Positions 38,807-48,683 of a stretch of 64,000 nt of DNA are shown piece by piece. This stretch comes from Paracoccaceae bacterium (GTDB taxonomy: Bacteria; Pseudomonadota; Alphaproteobacteria; Rhodobacterales; Rhodobacteraceae), in assembly GCA_024742405.1 (NCBI GenBank), contig JANSYP010000002.1, positions 1-64,000 on the forward strand, in the 5' to 3' direction. Under the pieces are notes generated by a model, which saw only the letters and a list, made by a program, of their open reading frames with translations, made no database searches and was not told where the DNA came from. Both the position numbers and the translations under genes were made by a program. Position 1 is the stretch's first letter, and the number at the start of each line of letters is the position of its first letter.

Positions 38807-39844
38807 ATGAGTGTTCGTGTTGTCCTGGTCGGGTGCGGCCGCATTGCGGGGTATTTCCACGGCCCCATCCTCGGCAATATGCCCGGGGCCGAGCTGGTCG
38901 CGGCGGTCGATGCCGACCCGGACGCGCGGGCGCGGGCCACGGCCCGGACGCCCGGCGTCACCCGGTTCGCCGACTGGGCCCCTGCCCTTGCCACCATGCC
39001 GCTCGATGCGGCGGTGATCTGTCTGCCCCCGGCGCTGCATGCGCCCGCCGCGCGCGATGCGCTGGCCGCGGGCTTGCATGTCTATATCGAAAAGCCCCTG
39101 GCGACGACGCTGGCCGACGGCCAGGCGATCTGCAGCGCTGCCGAGGCGGCCGGGCGCGTCGCCGCGGCGGGTTTCAATTTCCGGTTTCATCCGCTGATCG
39201 AGGATGCGCGGACACGGATCGCCCGCGGCGAGCTGGGCGAGATCATCGCCGTGCGGAGCCTCTTCACCGCGGCGCGGCGCGCCCTGCCCGGCTGGAAGCG
39301 CGAACGCGGGCTCGGCGGCGGGGTGCTCGCCGATCTGGGCTCGCACCATTTCGACGTGATCCCGTTCCTGACCGGGGCGCCCTTCGTCGAGGGCAGCCTC
39401 ACGGCCTCGCTCTCAACGGCTGAGGATGGGGAGGCCGCCAGCGTTCTGGGGCGGCTCGAGAGCGGCACGCAAGTGTCGATGACCGTCAGCCAACTGACCG
39501 GGCATGGAACCAACAGGCTCGAGATCCTGGGCGAAAAGGGTCATCTGACCGTCGATCTTTCGGCGGCCCGTCCCGCCGCGCTTGAGCGCCCACCGGGACG
39601 CTTGGCGCGGGTGCACCGGCTGACCGCGCGCCTCGGTGCCCTCACCCCGGCGGAGCTGTTGCACAACCCTGGCGCGGAGCCCTCCTTTGGCCGCGCGCTG
39701 GCGGCCTTCGTCGCCGCGGCGACCGGTGCGCAGACCGATCTGGCCACGGCCCGAGACGGCCTCGCGGTGATGCGACTGGTGGAGGAGGCCGAACGCGCGG
39801 CCGAGACGCCGGCGGCGCCGCTCGAACTGGAGAAAGCCGGATGA
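38807..39844 (+). CDS. Gfo/Idh/MocA-family oxidoreductase
   Basis: This is an NAD(P)-dependent sugar dehydrogenase of 345 residues. The N-terminal Rossmann motif is LVGCGRIAGYFHGPIL, the catalytic-lysine EKP motif is YIEKPLATTL, and the C-terminal beta-sheet domain has GGGVLADLGSHHFDVIPFL. Such enzymes set up modified sugars (keto, amino or inositol derivatives) for surface glycans. It overlaps the next gene by four bases. Confidence 0.87.
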   Translation: MSVRVVLVGCGRIAGYFHGPILGNMPGAELVAAVDADPDARARATARTPGVTRFADWAPALATMPLDAAVICLPPALHAPAARDALAAGLHVYIEKPLATTLADGQAICSAAEAAGRVAAAGFNFRFHPLIEDARTRIARGELGEIIAVRSLFTAARRALPGWKRERGLGGGVLADLGSHHFDVIPFLTGAPFVEGSLTASLSTAEDGEAASVLGRLESGTQVSMTVSQLTGHGTNRLEILGEKGHLTVDLSAARPAALERPPGRLARVHRLTARLGALTPAELLHNPGAEPSFGRALAAFVAAATGAQTDLATARDGLAVMRLVEEAERAAETPAAPLELEKAG

Positions 39845-40821
39845 GCGACACCACACCCGATCTGACCGTCGTGCTGACCACCGCGGCGAGTTTCGACAAT
39901 CTCTGGCGCACCCTCGCGGCGGTAGCATCCCAGACCATCGCCGAACGCATCGAAGTGCTGATCCTCGTGCCGCAGGACGATGTCAGCGAGCGCGGCGCGC
40001 CGCTACTCGCGCGGTTCCAATCCTGGCGTGTTGTGGAATGCGGACCCATAGACAATGTCGATCACAGCGCCGCGAAAGGGCTGCTGATGGCCGCAGCCCC
40101 GGTCTGCGCGTCGATCGAGGACCACGCCTTTCCCGACCCCGAATGGGGGGCGCGTATCCTGGAGGCGTTCGAGCATGACTGCGTCGCCGCGGGATCCTGC
40201 ATGGAAAACGCCAACCCCAAGGCCGGGCTGAGCTGGAGCAACATGCTGATCGCCTACGGGCAATGGTCGCCCACTACGCCCGCGGGGCCAACCGACTGGG
40301 TCGCGCTCCATAACGGCACCTACCGCCGTGCGGCGCTGGAACCTTACGGCGAGGAGCTCTGGCAACTCTTCAACCGCGAAAGCGAGATCCTTGTGAAACT
40401 GCGCGACGGCGGCGGTGCGTTCCGCTTCGTGCCCGACGCGCGGATCCGGCATTTGAACCCGTCGAGCCTGGCCTCGACCGCCAAGCTGCGCTTCGACGCC
40501 GGCCGTCTCTATGCCGCAAACCGCGCGCGGGACGAAGGCTGGTCGCTAATCAAGCGGATCGCCTATGTCGGGCTGGGCCCGGTGATCCCGCTGCTACGCT
40601 ATGTCCGGATGCGCAAGGAGCTGCTGGGCGGCGACACCGGCCGCTCGGAGGCGAAACTGGGCCCCTTCCTGCTGCTCGGGCTCATCTTCGACGCCGCCGG
40701 ACAGATGGCGGGCTTTGCCGCCGGACCCGGCGGGGCCCGGGGGCGGCTCGCCGTGTTCGAGATGGACCGGATTGACCATCTGAACGCAAGCGACCGCGGC
40801 ATCTTTGCGTCCGTGCCATGA
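39841..40821 (+). CDS. Glycosyltransferase-like protein (GT2-like)
   Basis: The 326-residue product begins with a GT-A-like fold (DLTVVLTTAASFDNLWRTLA), but the usual VVDDGS motif is replaced by VLILVPQDDVSERG. EDHAFPDPEWGARILEAFEH can serve as the metal/acidic motif. The C-terminus has a hydrophobic stretch (LGPFLLLGLIFDAAGQMAGF). It sits between a sugar dehydrogenase and a standard GT2. It is probably a divergent transferase; catalytic competence is uncertain. Confidence 0.7.
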   Translation: MSDTTPDLTVVLTTAASFDNLWRTLAAVASQTIAERIEVLILVPQDDVSERGAPLLARFQSWRVVECGPIDNVDHSAAKGLLMAAAPVCASIEDHAFPDPEWGARILEAFEHDCVAAGSCMENANPKAGLSWSNMLIAYGQWSPTTPAGPTDWVALHNGTYRRAALEPYGEELWQLFNRESEILVKLRDGGGAFRFVPDARIRHLNPSSLASTAKLRFDAGRLYAANRARDEGWSLIKRIAYVGLGPVIPLLRYVRMRKELLGGDTGRSEAKLGPFLLLGLIFDAAGQMAGFAAGPGGARGRLAVFEMDRIDHLNASDRGIFASVP

Positions 40822-40885
40822 CGGCCCACACCGATCGCGCCAACGCCCCCCGAACGATGCCTGACCGCAAACGACCGGTACTGCC

Positions 40886-41866
40886 ATGAGCCTCACCGTC
40901 GTCATGCCGGCCTACAAGGCCGCACATCAGTTGCCGCGCTCTATCCCGGCTCTGCTGGAGGCGGGCTTCGCGCCGGGCGAGATCCTGGTCGTCGATGACG
41001 CCTCGGGCGACGGCACCGCCGAGGCGGCCGAAGCGTTCGGCGTCGAGGTGCTGCGGCTGACCGAGAATTCAGGCGCCGCGGGCGCGCGCAACGCGGGTGC
41101 TGCTGCGGCGGCGGGCGAGGTCCTGGTTTTTGTCGATGCCGATGTGGTCGTCCATCCCGGCACCAAAGCGCGGATCACGAAATTCTTTGCCACGCGGCCC
41201 GATTATGACGCGCTTTTCGGCACCTATGACACTGATCCGCCCGAGGGCGGTGTGGTCAGCCGGTTCCGCAACCTGCTCCACCGGTATGTCCATGTGACCA
41301 ATGCCGGCGAGGCCGTGACCTTCTGGACCGGGTGCGGGGCGGTGCGGGCCGAGGCGTTCGCACGCGCCGGCGGGTTCGATCCGGCCCAGCGGTGGGTGAT
41401 GATCGAGGATGTCGTCTTTGGCGTGGCGCTGCACAAGACCGGCGGGCGGATCTGGCTCGATCCGGAGCTGGAATGCGCCCATCTCAAGGCCTGGACGCTG
41501 AAATCCATGGTGCGCACGGATATCTTCCACCGGGCCATGCCCTGGACACGGCTGCTGATGCAGGAAAAGCAGAGCGCGTTTGACGGCCAGCTCAACGCCA
41601 ACAAGACCGGGCGGCTGTCCGTGCTGTCCGTCGCCGCGAGCCTGCTGGCGCTGCCCCTGATGCTGCTGGCCCCGACGGTCGGCCTGGGTCTGCTTGCACT
41701 CGCCTTGGGCTGGCTGATCTGGCTCAATCGCGGGTTTCTGGCGATGATGCGGCGCGTGCGCGGCGCGCGCGAGGCCGCGCAGTCTATCCCGCTTCTCTGG
41801 ATTCACTATCTGAGCGGTGGGCTGGGCTATGCGTGGGTAAGGCTCGGCCTGTCCCGAGTGGCGTGA
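40886..41866 (+). CDS. Glycosyltransferase, family 2, membrane-anchored
   Basis: This is a GT-A transferase of 326 residues with MPAYKAAHQLPRSIPALLEA, VVDDASGDGT, the metal motif VFVDADVVVHPG and an ED acceptor motif (VMIEDVVFGVAL). Two hydrophobic helices near residues 245-280 anchor it in the membrane. The last 83 bases overlap the end of the convergent flavoprotein gene. Confidence 0.87.
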   Translation: MSLTVVMPAYKAAHQLPRSIPALLEAGFAPGEILVVDDASGDGTAEAAEAFGVEVLRLTENSGAAGARNAGAAAAAGEVLVFVDADVVVHPGTKARITKFFATRPDYDALFGTYDTDPPEGGVVSRFRNLLHRYVHVTNAGEAVTFWTGCGAVRAEAFARAGGFDPAQRWVMIEDVVFGVALHKTGGRIWLDPELECAHLKAWTLKSMVRTDIFHRAMPWTRLLMQEKQSAFDGQLNANKTGRLSVLSVAASLLALPLMLLAPTVGLGLLALALGWLIWLNRGFLAMMRRVRGAREAAQSIPLLWIHYLSGGLGYAWVRLGLSRVA

Positions 41867-43334
41867 CGGTTGTGTTCGCAGGCTTGGCCGCCGAGCGCGT
41901 GTTCTCTTCCTCGGTCGTGAAATCCTCGTGGTAGGAACGTTCCACGTTGACGTCCCAGACGTCGTGGTTGGCCCCGAGGATATTACGCGCGGCATACATC
42001 GCCGACAGCATCGAATGGTCCTGGTTGTTATAGCGGTGCAGGCCGTTGCGCCCGACCGTCTGGAACCCTTCGATCTGCTTGAGCCAGGCTGAGATGACCT
42101 CCAGAGCGCCTTGATACTCCCCGTCATAGACCGGGTAGGCCTTGGGCTGACGGATGATGGCCGCATCGATGACGTCGTCTTCCTTGGCGAGACCCAGCTG
42201 GGCCAGCTCCTGCGAAGCGAGCGCGCGCAGATCCTCGTCCGACATCGTCCAGAGCCCGTCGCCCGCCTGACAAAAATACTCCATCCCGATCGAGGACGTC
42301 TCGGGGTTCGGGATCATATCCGCCGACCAGGCGCGGAAATTCTGGATCCGGCCGACCTTCACCTCTGGCGCATGGACGTAGATCCAGTTGTCCGGGAAGG
42401 GATCGGCCGATTTCAGCACCAGCGTCACGATCAGAAAATCGCGGTAGCGCAGCCGCGAGGCGGCTTCCACGATCTCCGGCGGCGGCGGCGGATCGAAGGC
42501 TTCGATCAGCTCGTCGATGGCCATGGAGTTGATCACGTAATCGGCGGGAACGTGGGACAGGGTGCCGTCGGGCTGTTCGATGTCGACCCCGGTCACCTTC
42601 ATCCCGTCGCGGCTGACCCGGGTCACCTTGGTCTCCATCGTGACCTCGCCGCCTCGTTCACGGATCAGATCGCGGCATTTCTCCCACATCTGGCCGGGGC
42701 CGAGTCGCGGATACTGGAATTCTTCGATCAGGCTGGACGTGTCGTTTGCGCCCGAGATCGCGTTCCAGACCGCCTTGATCAGCGACAGGTTCTTGATCCG
42801 CTGCGCGGCCCAGTCGGCGCGGATACTGGTCGGCGGGATACCCCAGACCTTTTCGGTGTAGCTGCGGAAGAAGTGCATATATAGCCGCCCGCCGAAGCGG
42901 TTGATCACCCACTGTTCGAAATTGTCTTCGACGGGGTGGGGCCGCACCTGCCATTTGAGGTAGCTCGCCATGATCCGCGCGGATTCGTAAACGCCGATAT
43001 TCGACAGCGCATTCAAGAGCTTGAGAGGGTAGCTGAAGAACCGGCCGCGATAATAGATCCGGCTCTGGCGCGGGACGGTGATGAAATCATCGCCCATCAC
43101 CTCCTGCCACATGGCCTCGACCTCGGTCACCTTGGTGAAGAACCGGTGCCCGCCGATATCGAAGCGATATCCATTATGGCTCTCGGTGCGGGCGATGCCG
43201 CCGACCAGATTGCCGCCTTCGAAGACCGTGACAGAATGGTGGTCCGACAATTTCAAAAGTTCGTAGGCCGCCGTCAATCCGGCAGGACCGCCACCAATTA
43301 CCACCACGCTTGCGTCGCTATTCGATGTCACCAA
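41784..43334 (-). CDS. FAD/NAD-binding oxidoreductase, UDP-galactopyranose-mutase-like
   Basis: This 516-residue flavoprotein starts with VIGGGPAGLTAAYELLK and has RFDIGGHRFFTKV and SYTEKVWGIPPTSIRADWAA, which resemble UDP-galactopyranose mutase and protoporphyrinogen-oxidase-like amine oxidases. GLHRYNNQDHSMLSAMYAAR closes the FAD site. The ~30 C-terminal residues are low-complexity (TRSAAKPANTTVTP...). It probably modifies a nucleotide sugar or lipid carrier. It is convergent with, and overlaps, the GT2 gene. Confidence 0.8.
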   Translation of the reverse strand: MVTSNSDASVVVIGGGPAGLTAAYELLKLSDHHSVTVFEGGNLVGGIARTESHNGYRFDIGGHRFFTKVTEVEAMWQEVMGDDFITVPRQSRIYYRGRFFSYPLKLLNALSNIGVYESARIMASYLKWQVRPHPVEDNFEQWVINRFGGRLYMHFFRSYTEKVWGIPPTSIRADWAAQRIKNLSLIKAVWNAISGANDTSSLIEEFQYPRLGPGQMWEKCRDLIRERGGEVTMETKVTRVSRDGMKVTGVDIEQPDGTLSHVPADYVINSMAIDELIEAFDPPPPPEIVEAASRLRYRDFLIVTLVLKSADPFPDNWIYVHAPEVKVGRIQNFRAWSADMIPNPETSSIGMEYFCQAGDGLWTMSDEDLRALASQELAQLGLAKEDDVIDAAIIRQPKAYPVYDGEYQGALEVISAWLKQIEGFQTVGRNGLHRYNNQDHSMLSAMYAARNILGANHDVWDVNVERSYHEDFTTEEENTRSAAKPANTTVTPLGTGRALPTHSPAHRSDSESREAG

Positions 43335-43710
43335 CGTAACCCCTGAACCAAAAAAATACCTCTGCGAGACGTTAACAGTTTTCCTTTAGGTAAAATAGTT
43401 GCTTCCGGAGCCGTTTCAGCCCGGCGGCACGCATTTTTCCGATATCGGCAATTCTCTGCCGGCGCGGTCGCTACGGCCGCTCAGCGCGGCGATTTTCGCG
43501 CGCGTCCGGACGTCCTCGGCGCGGCGACGGCCCCGAAGAGACGCCTTGCCTTACCGCTATTTAGAGGTGACTCTGCCCTGCGCTGCATGCCAATACCGCC
43601 GCCAGTGGCGTGAGGAGCCAGCGTGCCGGAGAAGACCCGCACATGCATCCGGCGCAGCAATGACCGATGGATACGGGTCTTTCGGTATTTTTCGGGTAGC
43701 GATTGAACCT
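43335..43710. other. Divergent intergenic region before the antiporter
   Basis: This is 376 bases between two outward-facing genes. The left part near 43350-43400 is AT-rich for this genome (run of A, GTTAACAG, AGGTAAAATAG) and probably holds the flavoprotein promoter. An alternative antiporter start (ATG 43660) lies at the right. Nothing else is recognised. Confidence 0.5.
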
Positions 43711-46269
43711 ATGGATATTGTCGTTCTCACCACGATTGTTGCCGCGCTCTTTGTGGTTGTCGGCGCGGCGGAGCCTGTGGCGGCGCGGTTGCGCCTGCCT
43801 TACAGCGTGATCCTGGCCGTGGTCGGCACCATGATCGGCGGCGGGGCGATCTTTTTCCTGCAGACCGAGTTGACTGACGCCCTGAACCCCGTGGCAGAGG
43901 CGATCCTCGCCTTGCCGATCAGGTCGGATGTTTTCCTTTATGTCTTTCTGCCGACGCTGATCTTTCAGGCGACGCTGGGTTTCGATCTGCGACGCATGCT
44001 CGACGACTGGGTGCCGATTCTGGTGCTCGCGGTTGTCGCGGTCGTGGTGGCCACGGTCACGGTGGGCTACGCGCTGTCCTGGACGAGCACCCTGCCGCTG
44101 ATGGCGTGTTTCCTGATCGGCGCCATCGTGTCGACGACCGATCCTTCGGCCGTTGTCAGCATCTTCCGATCGATTTCGGCGCCGCAACGGCTCGCGCGGA
44201 TCATCGAGGGCGAAAGCCTGCTCAACGATGCCGCCGCGATCGCGCTCTTCGGGCTCTTCATGGGCTTTGTCATGCTGGGCGTGCCGAACCCGACGCTCGG
44301 CGACGCTTTCGGCAGTTTTCCGATGCTGATCGCGGGCGGTGCCGCGACCGGATGGATCATGGCGCGGATCGCGGTCTGGCTCATGGCGCTCTTCCGGCGC
44401 TACGAACTGGCCCAGATCTCGGTGTGCGTCGCGCTCCCCTACCTGGCTTACATCGTGGCGGAACAGAGCGTCGGCGCTTCTGGCGTGATCGCCGTGGTCG
44501 CGGCGGGGCTGACCCTGAACATCACCGGCCCGGGCCGCCTGCCGCCTGCGGCCTGGGTCAATCTGCGCGAGGTCTGGGACCTGCTGGCGCACTGGGCCGG
44601 GGCGCTGATCTTCATCCTGGCGGCCTTGCTGATCCCCCGGCTTCTGGAAGGGGTGCGCGCGGAGGATTTCGTGCTGGTCGGCGTGGTGATTGCCGCGGCC
44701 ATCGTGGCGCGGATCCTGATCCTATTTCTTCTGCTGCCGCTGCTGACCAAGATGAAGCTGTCGCCGAACGTGGAGCGACCCTACCGCGTTGCGATTCTCT
44801 GGGGCGGGTTGCGCGGGGCCGTGACGCTCGCGCTGGCACTGGCAGTTACCGAGAGCTTTCGCGTGCCCGTCGAGATCAAGCATGTGGTCGGCATTCTCGC
44901 GACCGGCTTCACGCTGTTCACGCTTCTGGTACAGGGCACCACCTTGCGGCTGGTGATCGGCTGGCTCGGTCTCGACCGTCTGTCGCCCATGGATCAGGCG
45001 CTCGCAAACCAGGTGGTCGCGGTCTCGCTGCAGACCGTGCGTGAGGATGTCGCCAAGACCACCGAGAACTATGAGCTTAACCGGGACATTGCCCGGACCG
45101 AGGCCAAGCGCTTTGCCGAACGGCTGGACGGCGCGGTGAAGGCCGCCGAAGACGATGCCGAGATTCTCGACCGCGACCGGGTGACGCTGGGCCTGATCGC
45201 GCTCGCCGGGGCTGAACGTGACACGATCCTGGAGCTGATCCGCGAGGGGACGGTACCTCCGCCGCTCGCGGGGATCCTGATGTCGGACGCCGACCGGCTG
45301 ATCGAGGCCACGCGGGGGCGCGGACGGATCGGATATGGGCGCGCATCGCGCCAGAGTGTCGGCTACGGACCCTTGTTCCGCTTCGGCGTGTTTCTCAACA
45401 ACCGGCTGAAGTTTACGCGCCCGCTCGCCCGATTGACGGCAAACCGGTTCGAGCTGTTGCTGTCCCAACGCTTGATCCTTCGCGATCTGCACGGGTTCAT
45501 CAACGGGCGGATTCGGCGGATTCACGGGCGCCGGGTGGCCGATCTGCTGCACGAAATGCTGGAGCGCCGGGTCGAGACCGTGACAACCGCGCTCGAAGGG
45601 CTCCGGCTGCAGTATCCCGGCTATGCCGAAGAACTGGAGCGGCGCTTCATCCGGCGCACGGCCCTGCGGCTGGAGCAACGGGAATACGACATCATGCGCG
45701 GCGACGGGTTGATCGGCGCGGAACTGCACACCGTGCTGGTCCAGGAAATCGCCCGGCGCCGCCAGATCGCCGAAAAGCGCCCGCCCCTCGATGTGGCGCT
45801 GCAAAAAACCGAACTGATCCGGCAGATCCCGCTCTTCGAGGATCTCGAGACCGGCCCGTTGCGGCGGCTGACCCGTGCGCTCCAGACCCGCTATGTCAAT
45901 GCCGGCGACGTGATCATGCGCAAGGACGTCGCGCTGAAAAACGTGTTCTTCGTCGCCTCCGGAGCCGTCGAGCTCGAGTCTGCTGGACAGACCCTACGGC
46001 TGGGCCGGGGAGAGATGTTCGGCCAGATCGCCCTGCTCACCGCCCGCCGCCGTCGGGCCGTCGTGCGCGCCATCACACCGACGATCCTGCTGGTGCTCGA
46101 CGAGGCGCGGTTCCGGCGCTTGCTCACACGCAGCGCCCTGCTGCGCGAAGCCGTGCACGAAAGCGCGCGCGAAAGAGGGATCAGCGAGGATCTGCTGGAG
46201 ATGCCGGATCCGACCGAGACCACGCCTGCACTGCCGCGCGTGGAGGCGTCGGACCAAGGGAAGGTTTGA
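43711..46269 (+). CDS. CPA1 Na+/H+ antiporter with C-terminal cyclic-nucleotide-type domain
   Basis: The N-terminal ~410 residues form a CPA1 exchanger with about 12 helices, including STTDPSAVVSIFRSI and the EGESLLNDAAAIALFG motif whose acidic residues carry the ions. A long cytoplasmic region follows, rich in charged helices (residues 430-720). The C-terminus, from about IPLFEDLETGPLRRLTRALQ to LGRGEMFGQIALLTARRRRA, is a cyclic-nucleotide-binding-like domain of the CAP_ED fold. The 852-residue layout resembles sperm-type NHE proteins. Nucleotide gating is plausible but not shown. Confidence 0.88.
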   Translation: MDIVVLTTIVAALFVVVGAAEPVAARLRLPYSVILAVVGTMIGGGAIFFLQTELTDALNPVAEAILALPIRSDVFLYVFLPTLIFQATLGFDLRRMLDDWVPILVLAVVAVVVATVTVGYALSWTSTLPLMACFLIGAIVSTTDPSAVVSIFRSISAPQRLARIIEGESLLNDAAAIALFGLFMGFVMLGVPNPTLGDAFGSFPMLIAGGAATGWIMARIAVWLMALFRRYELAQISVCVALPYLAYIVAEQSVGASGVIAVVAAGLTLNITGPGRLPPAAWVNLREVWDLLAHWAGALIFILAALLIPRLLEGVRAEDFVLVGVVIAAAIVARILILFLLLPLLTKMKLSPNVERPYRVAILWGGLRGAVTLALALAVTESFRVPVEIKHVVGILATGFTLFTLLVQGTTLRLVIGWLGLDRLSPMDQALANQVVAVSLQTVREDVAKTTENYELNRDIARTEAKRFAERLDGAVKAAEDDAEILDRDRVTLGLIALAGAERDTILELIREGTVPPPLAGILMSDADRLIEATRGRGRIGYGRASRQSVGYGPLFRFGVFLNNRLKFTRPLARLTANRFELLLSQRLILRDLHGFINGRIRRIHGRRVADLLHEMLERRVETVTTALEGLRLQYPGYAEELERRFIRRTALRLEQREYDIMRGDGLIGAELHTVLVQEIARRRQIAEKRPPLDVALQKTELIRQIPLFEDLETGPLRRLTRALQTRYVNAGDVIMRKDVALKNVFFVASGAVELESAGQTLRLGRGEMFGQIALLTARRRRAVVRAITPTILLVLDEARFRRLLTRSALLREAVHESARERGISEDLLEMPDPTETTPALPRVEASDQGKV

Positions 46270-46460
46270 GCTCCCAGAGACCTCGGGCCCAGCCATAAGG
46301 GCATTGGTTCGACCGCCGTTTCCGCAGCGCACCGGACCTTGGCAACGGGACGTCGGCGACAGCTGGGCTCGCGCCCGGCAACCACGCGCGTGGCACCTGC
46401 CGGTTTGGGCCCTCAAGCGCCCCGTCCGATTGCCCCGGTCCATGACGGTTCTGCACGGCG

Positions 46461-47384
46461 CTAGGCCGCCGGCACCAGCAGATCGGCCCGGTCGGCCAGG
46501 TCCGCCGCCAGATGTTCGATGAAGCGCGTGAGCTTCACCGGCGCGTATCGCTTGCTGGGGTAGACCGCATAGATCCCGCGCGATCGGATCATGCTCCGGG
46601 GCAGCAGATGCAAGGCTCTGCCCCCATGGATCAGGGGCATCGCCAGATTGCTGCCAAGTTGCGCAACCCCTGCCCCGCCGGCCACAGCCTCGGCCAGCGC
46701 CGCAGGGTCGTTGACGATGATCGATGGCGCGATCTCCATCCGTTGAAGACCCGCGTCTCCGGGATCCGCGAACTCCCACGCGAACACCCGCTGCGATGGG
46801 TTCGACCGCATTCCGATCAGACGGTGACAGGCCAGATCGTCCAGAGTTTGAGGGGTGCCGTGCCGGTCCAGATAGGCCGGCGCCGCGCAAACCATCGGCG
46901 TTACCGGCAGCAACAGCCGGGCGATGTGATCACTGTCGGGCAAGACGCCGGCGCGGATCGCGAGATCGAATTCCTCCGTCACCAGATCAACGAACCCATC
47001 GGTCAGCGACAGCTCCACCGTCAGATCGGGATGGTGCGCCTGGAACGCGCAGAGCGCCGGTAGAACATGGGCACGCCCGAAGGCGGTGGTGGAGGTGATC
47101 CGCAGCGTGCCGCGAAACGCCGCGTGGTCCTCCTGCAGTGCCGTCGCCGCATCGGCGAGCGCCTCGACTGCCGGTGCGCAGCGCTGCAGGAACCGGGTAC
47201 CTTCCGGGGTCAACCGGACCTGCCGCGTCGTGCGGGTGAAAAGCCGGGTCGCCAGCCGGTCTTCGAGCGCCTTGATGTTCTGGCTGACCGCGCCCGGAGA
47301 GACGCCGAGCGCCTTGGCTGCCCCACTGAAGCTTTCGCGCCGGGCGGCCTGAATGAAGGTCTCGATGAGGCGCAGGTCGATCAT
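46461..47384 (-). CDS. LysR-family transcriptional regulator
   Basis: The product has 307 residues. The N-terminal winged helix is MIDLRLIETFIQAARRESFS, GAAKALGVSPGAVSQNIKAL and RLFTRTTRQVRLTPEG. The effector domain follows (LRITSTTAFGRAHVLPALCA, FDLAIRAGVLPDSDHIARLL). It resembles the DNA-binding and effector pattern of the CrgA/AaeR subgroup. It is divergent from an aldo/keto reductase only 111 bases away, its likely target. Confidence 0.9.
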   Translation of the reverse strand: MIDLRLIETFIQAARRESFSGAAKALGVSPGAVSQNIKALEDRLATRLFTRTTRQVRLTPEGTRFLQRCAPAVEALADAATALQEDHAAFRGTLRITSTTAFGRAHVLPALCAFQAHHPDLTVELSLTDGFVDLVTEEFDLAIRAGVLPDSDHIARLLLPVTPMVCAAPAYLDRHGTPQTLDDLACHRLIGMRSNPSQRVFAWEFADPGDAGLQRMEIAPSIIVNDPAALAEAVAGGAGVAQLGSNLAMPLIHGGRALHLLPRSMIRSRGIYAVYPSKRYAPVKLTRFIEHLAADLADRADLLVPAA

Positions 47385-47495
47385 GCCCCATAGTTTAGTT
47401 TGACTGACAGGTCTTATCAATCTGCGGCATATTCTAAACCAACTTGGCGCCCTGCAAGTTCCGGCTATCGACACCCTAGGACCCAGGAGCCCCCC

Positions 47496-48278
47496 ATGAC
47501 CGCATACAACGATACCCCCCGCAGCTTCGCCATCGGCGGCGATATGGACGTGAACCGCATCGGCTATGGTGCCATGCGTCTGACCGGTCAGCCCGGCAAT
47601 TTCGGTCCCTATCCCGATTGGGAAGGCGGCGTGGCTCTGCTCCGCCGCGCCTACGAGCTCGGCGTGCGGTTCTTTGACAGTGCATACGCCTATGGCCCCG
47701 GATGGGCCGACAGGATCTTGGGCGAGGCCCTGGGCGACAGCGATGCCGTGCTCGCCACCAAAGGCGGCGTCGACAAGCCCGCCGCCGGCCAGATCACCGT
47801 GGACGGATCGCCCGAAACGCTGCGTCGGCAGGTCGGCGAGGCGATGGAAAACCTGCGCCGCGACCGGATCGACCTTTTTCAGCTCCACCGCGTCGACCCG
47901 CAGATCCCCATCGAGACCTCCGTCGCGGCGCTGGCCGAGATGCAGGCCGAAGGTCTGATCCGGCATATCGGGCTCTCCAACATCGATCAGGCGCAGTTGG
48001 AGCGCGCCCTGTCCGTGGCACCGATCGCGTCGGTGCAGAACAGGTTCAACGCCGCCGAACGGGGCGCCGAGGCGATGGTCGATTTTACGGCGGCGCGCGG
48101 CATCGCCTTTATCCCCTACGGACCGCTCGGGGCGCATCCGATGCAGGCCGGCGCCAAGCTGAACCCGCAGGTCGCACTCGCCTGGCTGCTGAAGCGGGCG
48201 CCCAACATCGTGGTGATCCCCGGCACGACCAACCCTGCGCATCTTGACGCCAATGTCGCGACCTGGGCCGCGCTTTGA
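47496..48278 (+). CDS. Aldo/keto reductase
   Basis: This is an NADPH-dependent carbonyl reductase with a TIM-barrel fold, 260 residues. The catalytic tetrad is visible as Asp and Tyr in FFDSAYAYG, Lys in ATKGGV and His in FQLHRVD. VIPGTTNPAHLDANV binds the cofactor phosphate. It is slightly shorter than usual (about 280), ending soon after the cofactor motif. AGGAG lies at correct spacing before ATG 47496. Substrate unknown. Confidence 0.88.
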   Translation: MTAYNDTPRSFAIGGDMDVNRIGYGAMRLTGQPGNFGPYPDWEGGVALLRRAYELGVRFFDSAYAYGPGWADRILGEALGDSDAVLATKGGVDKPAAGQITVDGSPETLRRQVGEAMENLRRDRIDLFQLHRVDPQIPIETSVAALAEMQAEGLIRHIGLSNIDQAQLERALSVAPIASVQNRFNAAERGAEAMVDFTAARGIAFIPYGPLGAHPMQAGAKLNPQVALAWLLKRAPNIVVIPGTTNPAHLDANVATWAAL

Positions 48279-48683
48279 CATGCACGACCCATGTGCGGCG
48301 CCGCACACGGTCGGCGTCGCGCAACCGGCGACAGCCCCTGCAAACCCGCGGCCGGGTGGCATTGCGCGCCATCGGATTGGCGAGGTCCCCAACACTCGAC
48401 GGGTCCATACCGCCCGGAAATCGCGCAGCATTTCTCCCTCATGTCCCATCGAGCGGGCTATCGCTCAGAGATACCCACGCCTGCCCCCGGATTCGGGCGC
48501 GCACCCGCGCCACGACCAGCCCTGGAAAACCGAAATCGGTTCAATGCGGCTTCTTGAAACTTGCAGGCCGCGTCTAGATACTTGCGAGCTTACGCAGCGG
48601 CAGGACGCCGCGATCGCCCGCCCCCAACGGCCTCCGCCGGAGCGACCGGCATTCACCCGTTGGGGCAACACGGAGTTGTGCCA
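48279..48683. other. Intergenic region upstream of the RND pump
   Basis: This is 405 bases between the aldo/keto reductase and the efflux adaptor. No supported gene or RNA is visible. The pump promoter probably lies towards the right end, but no strong -35/-10 pair stands out. Confidence 0.45.
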
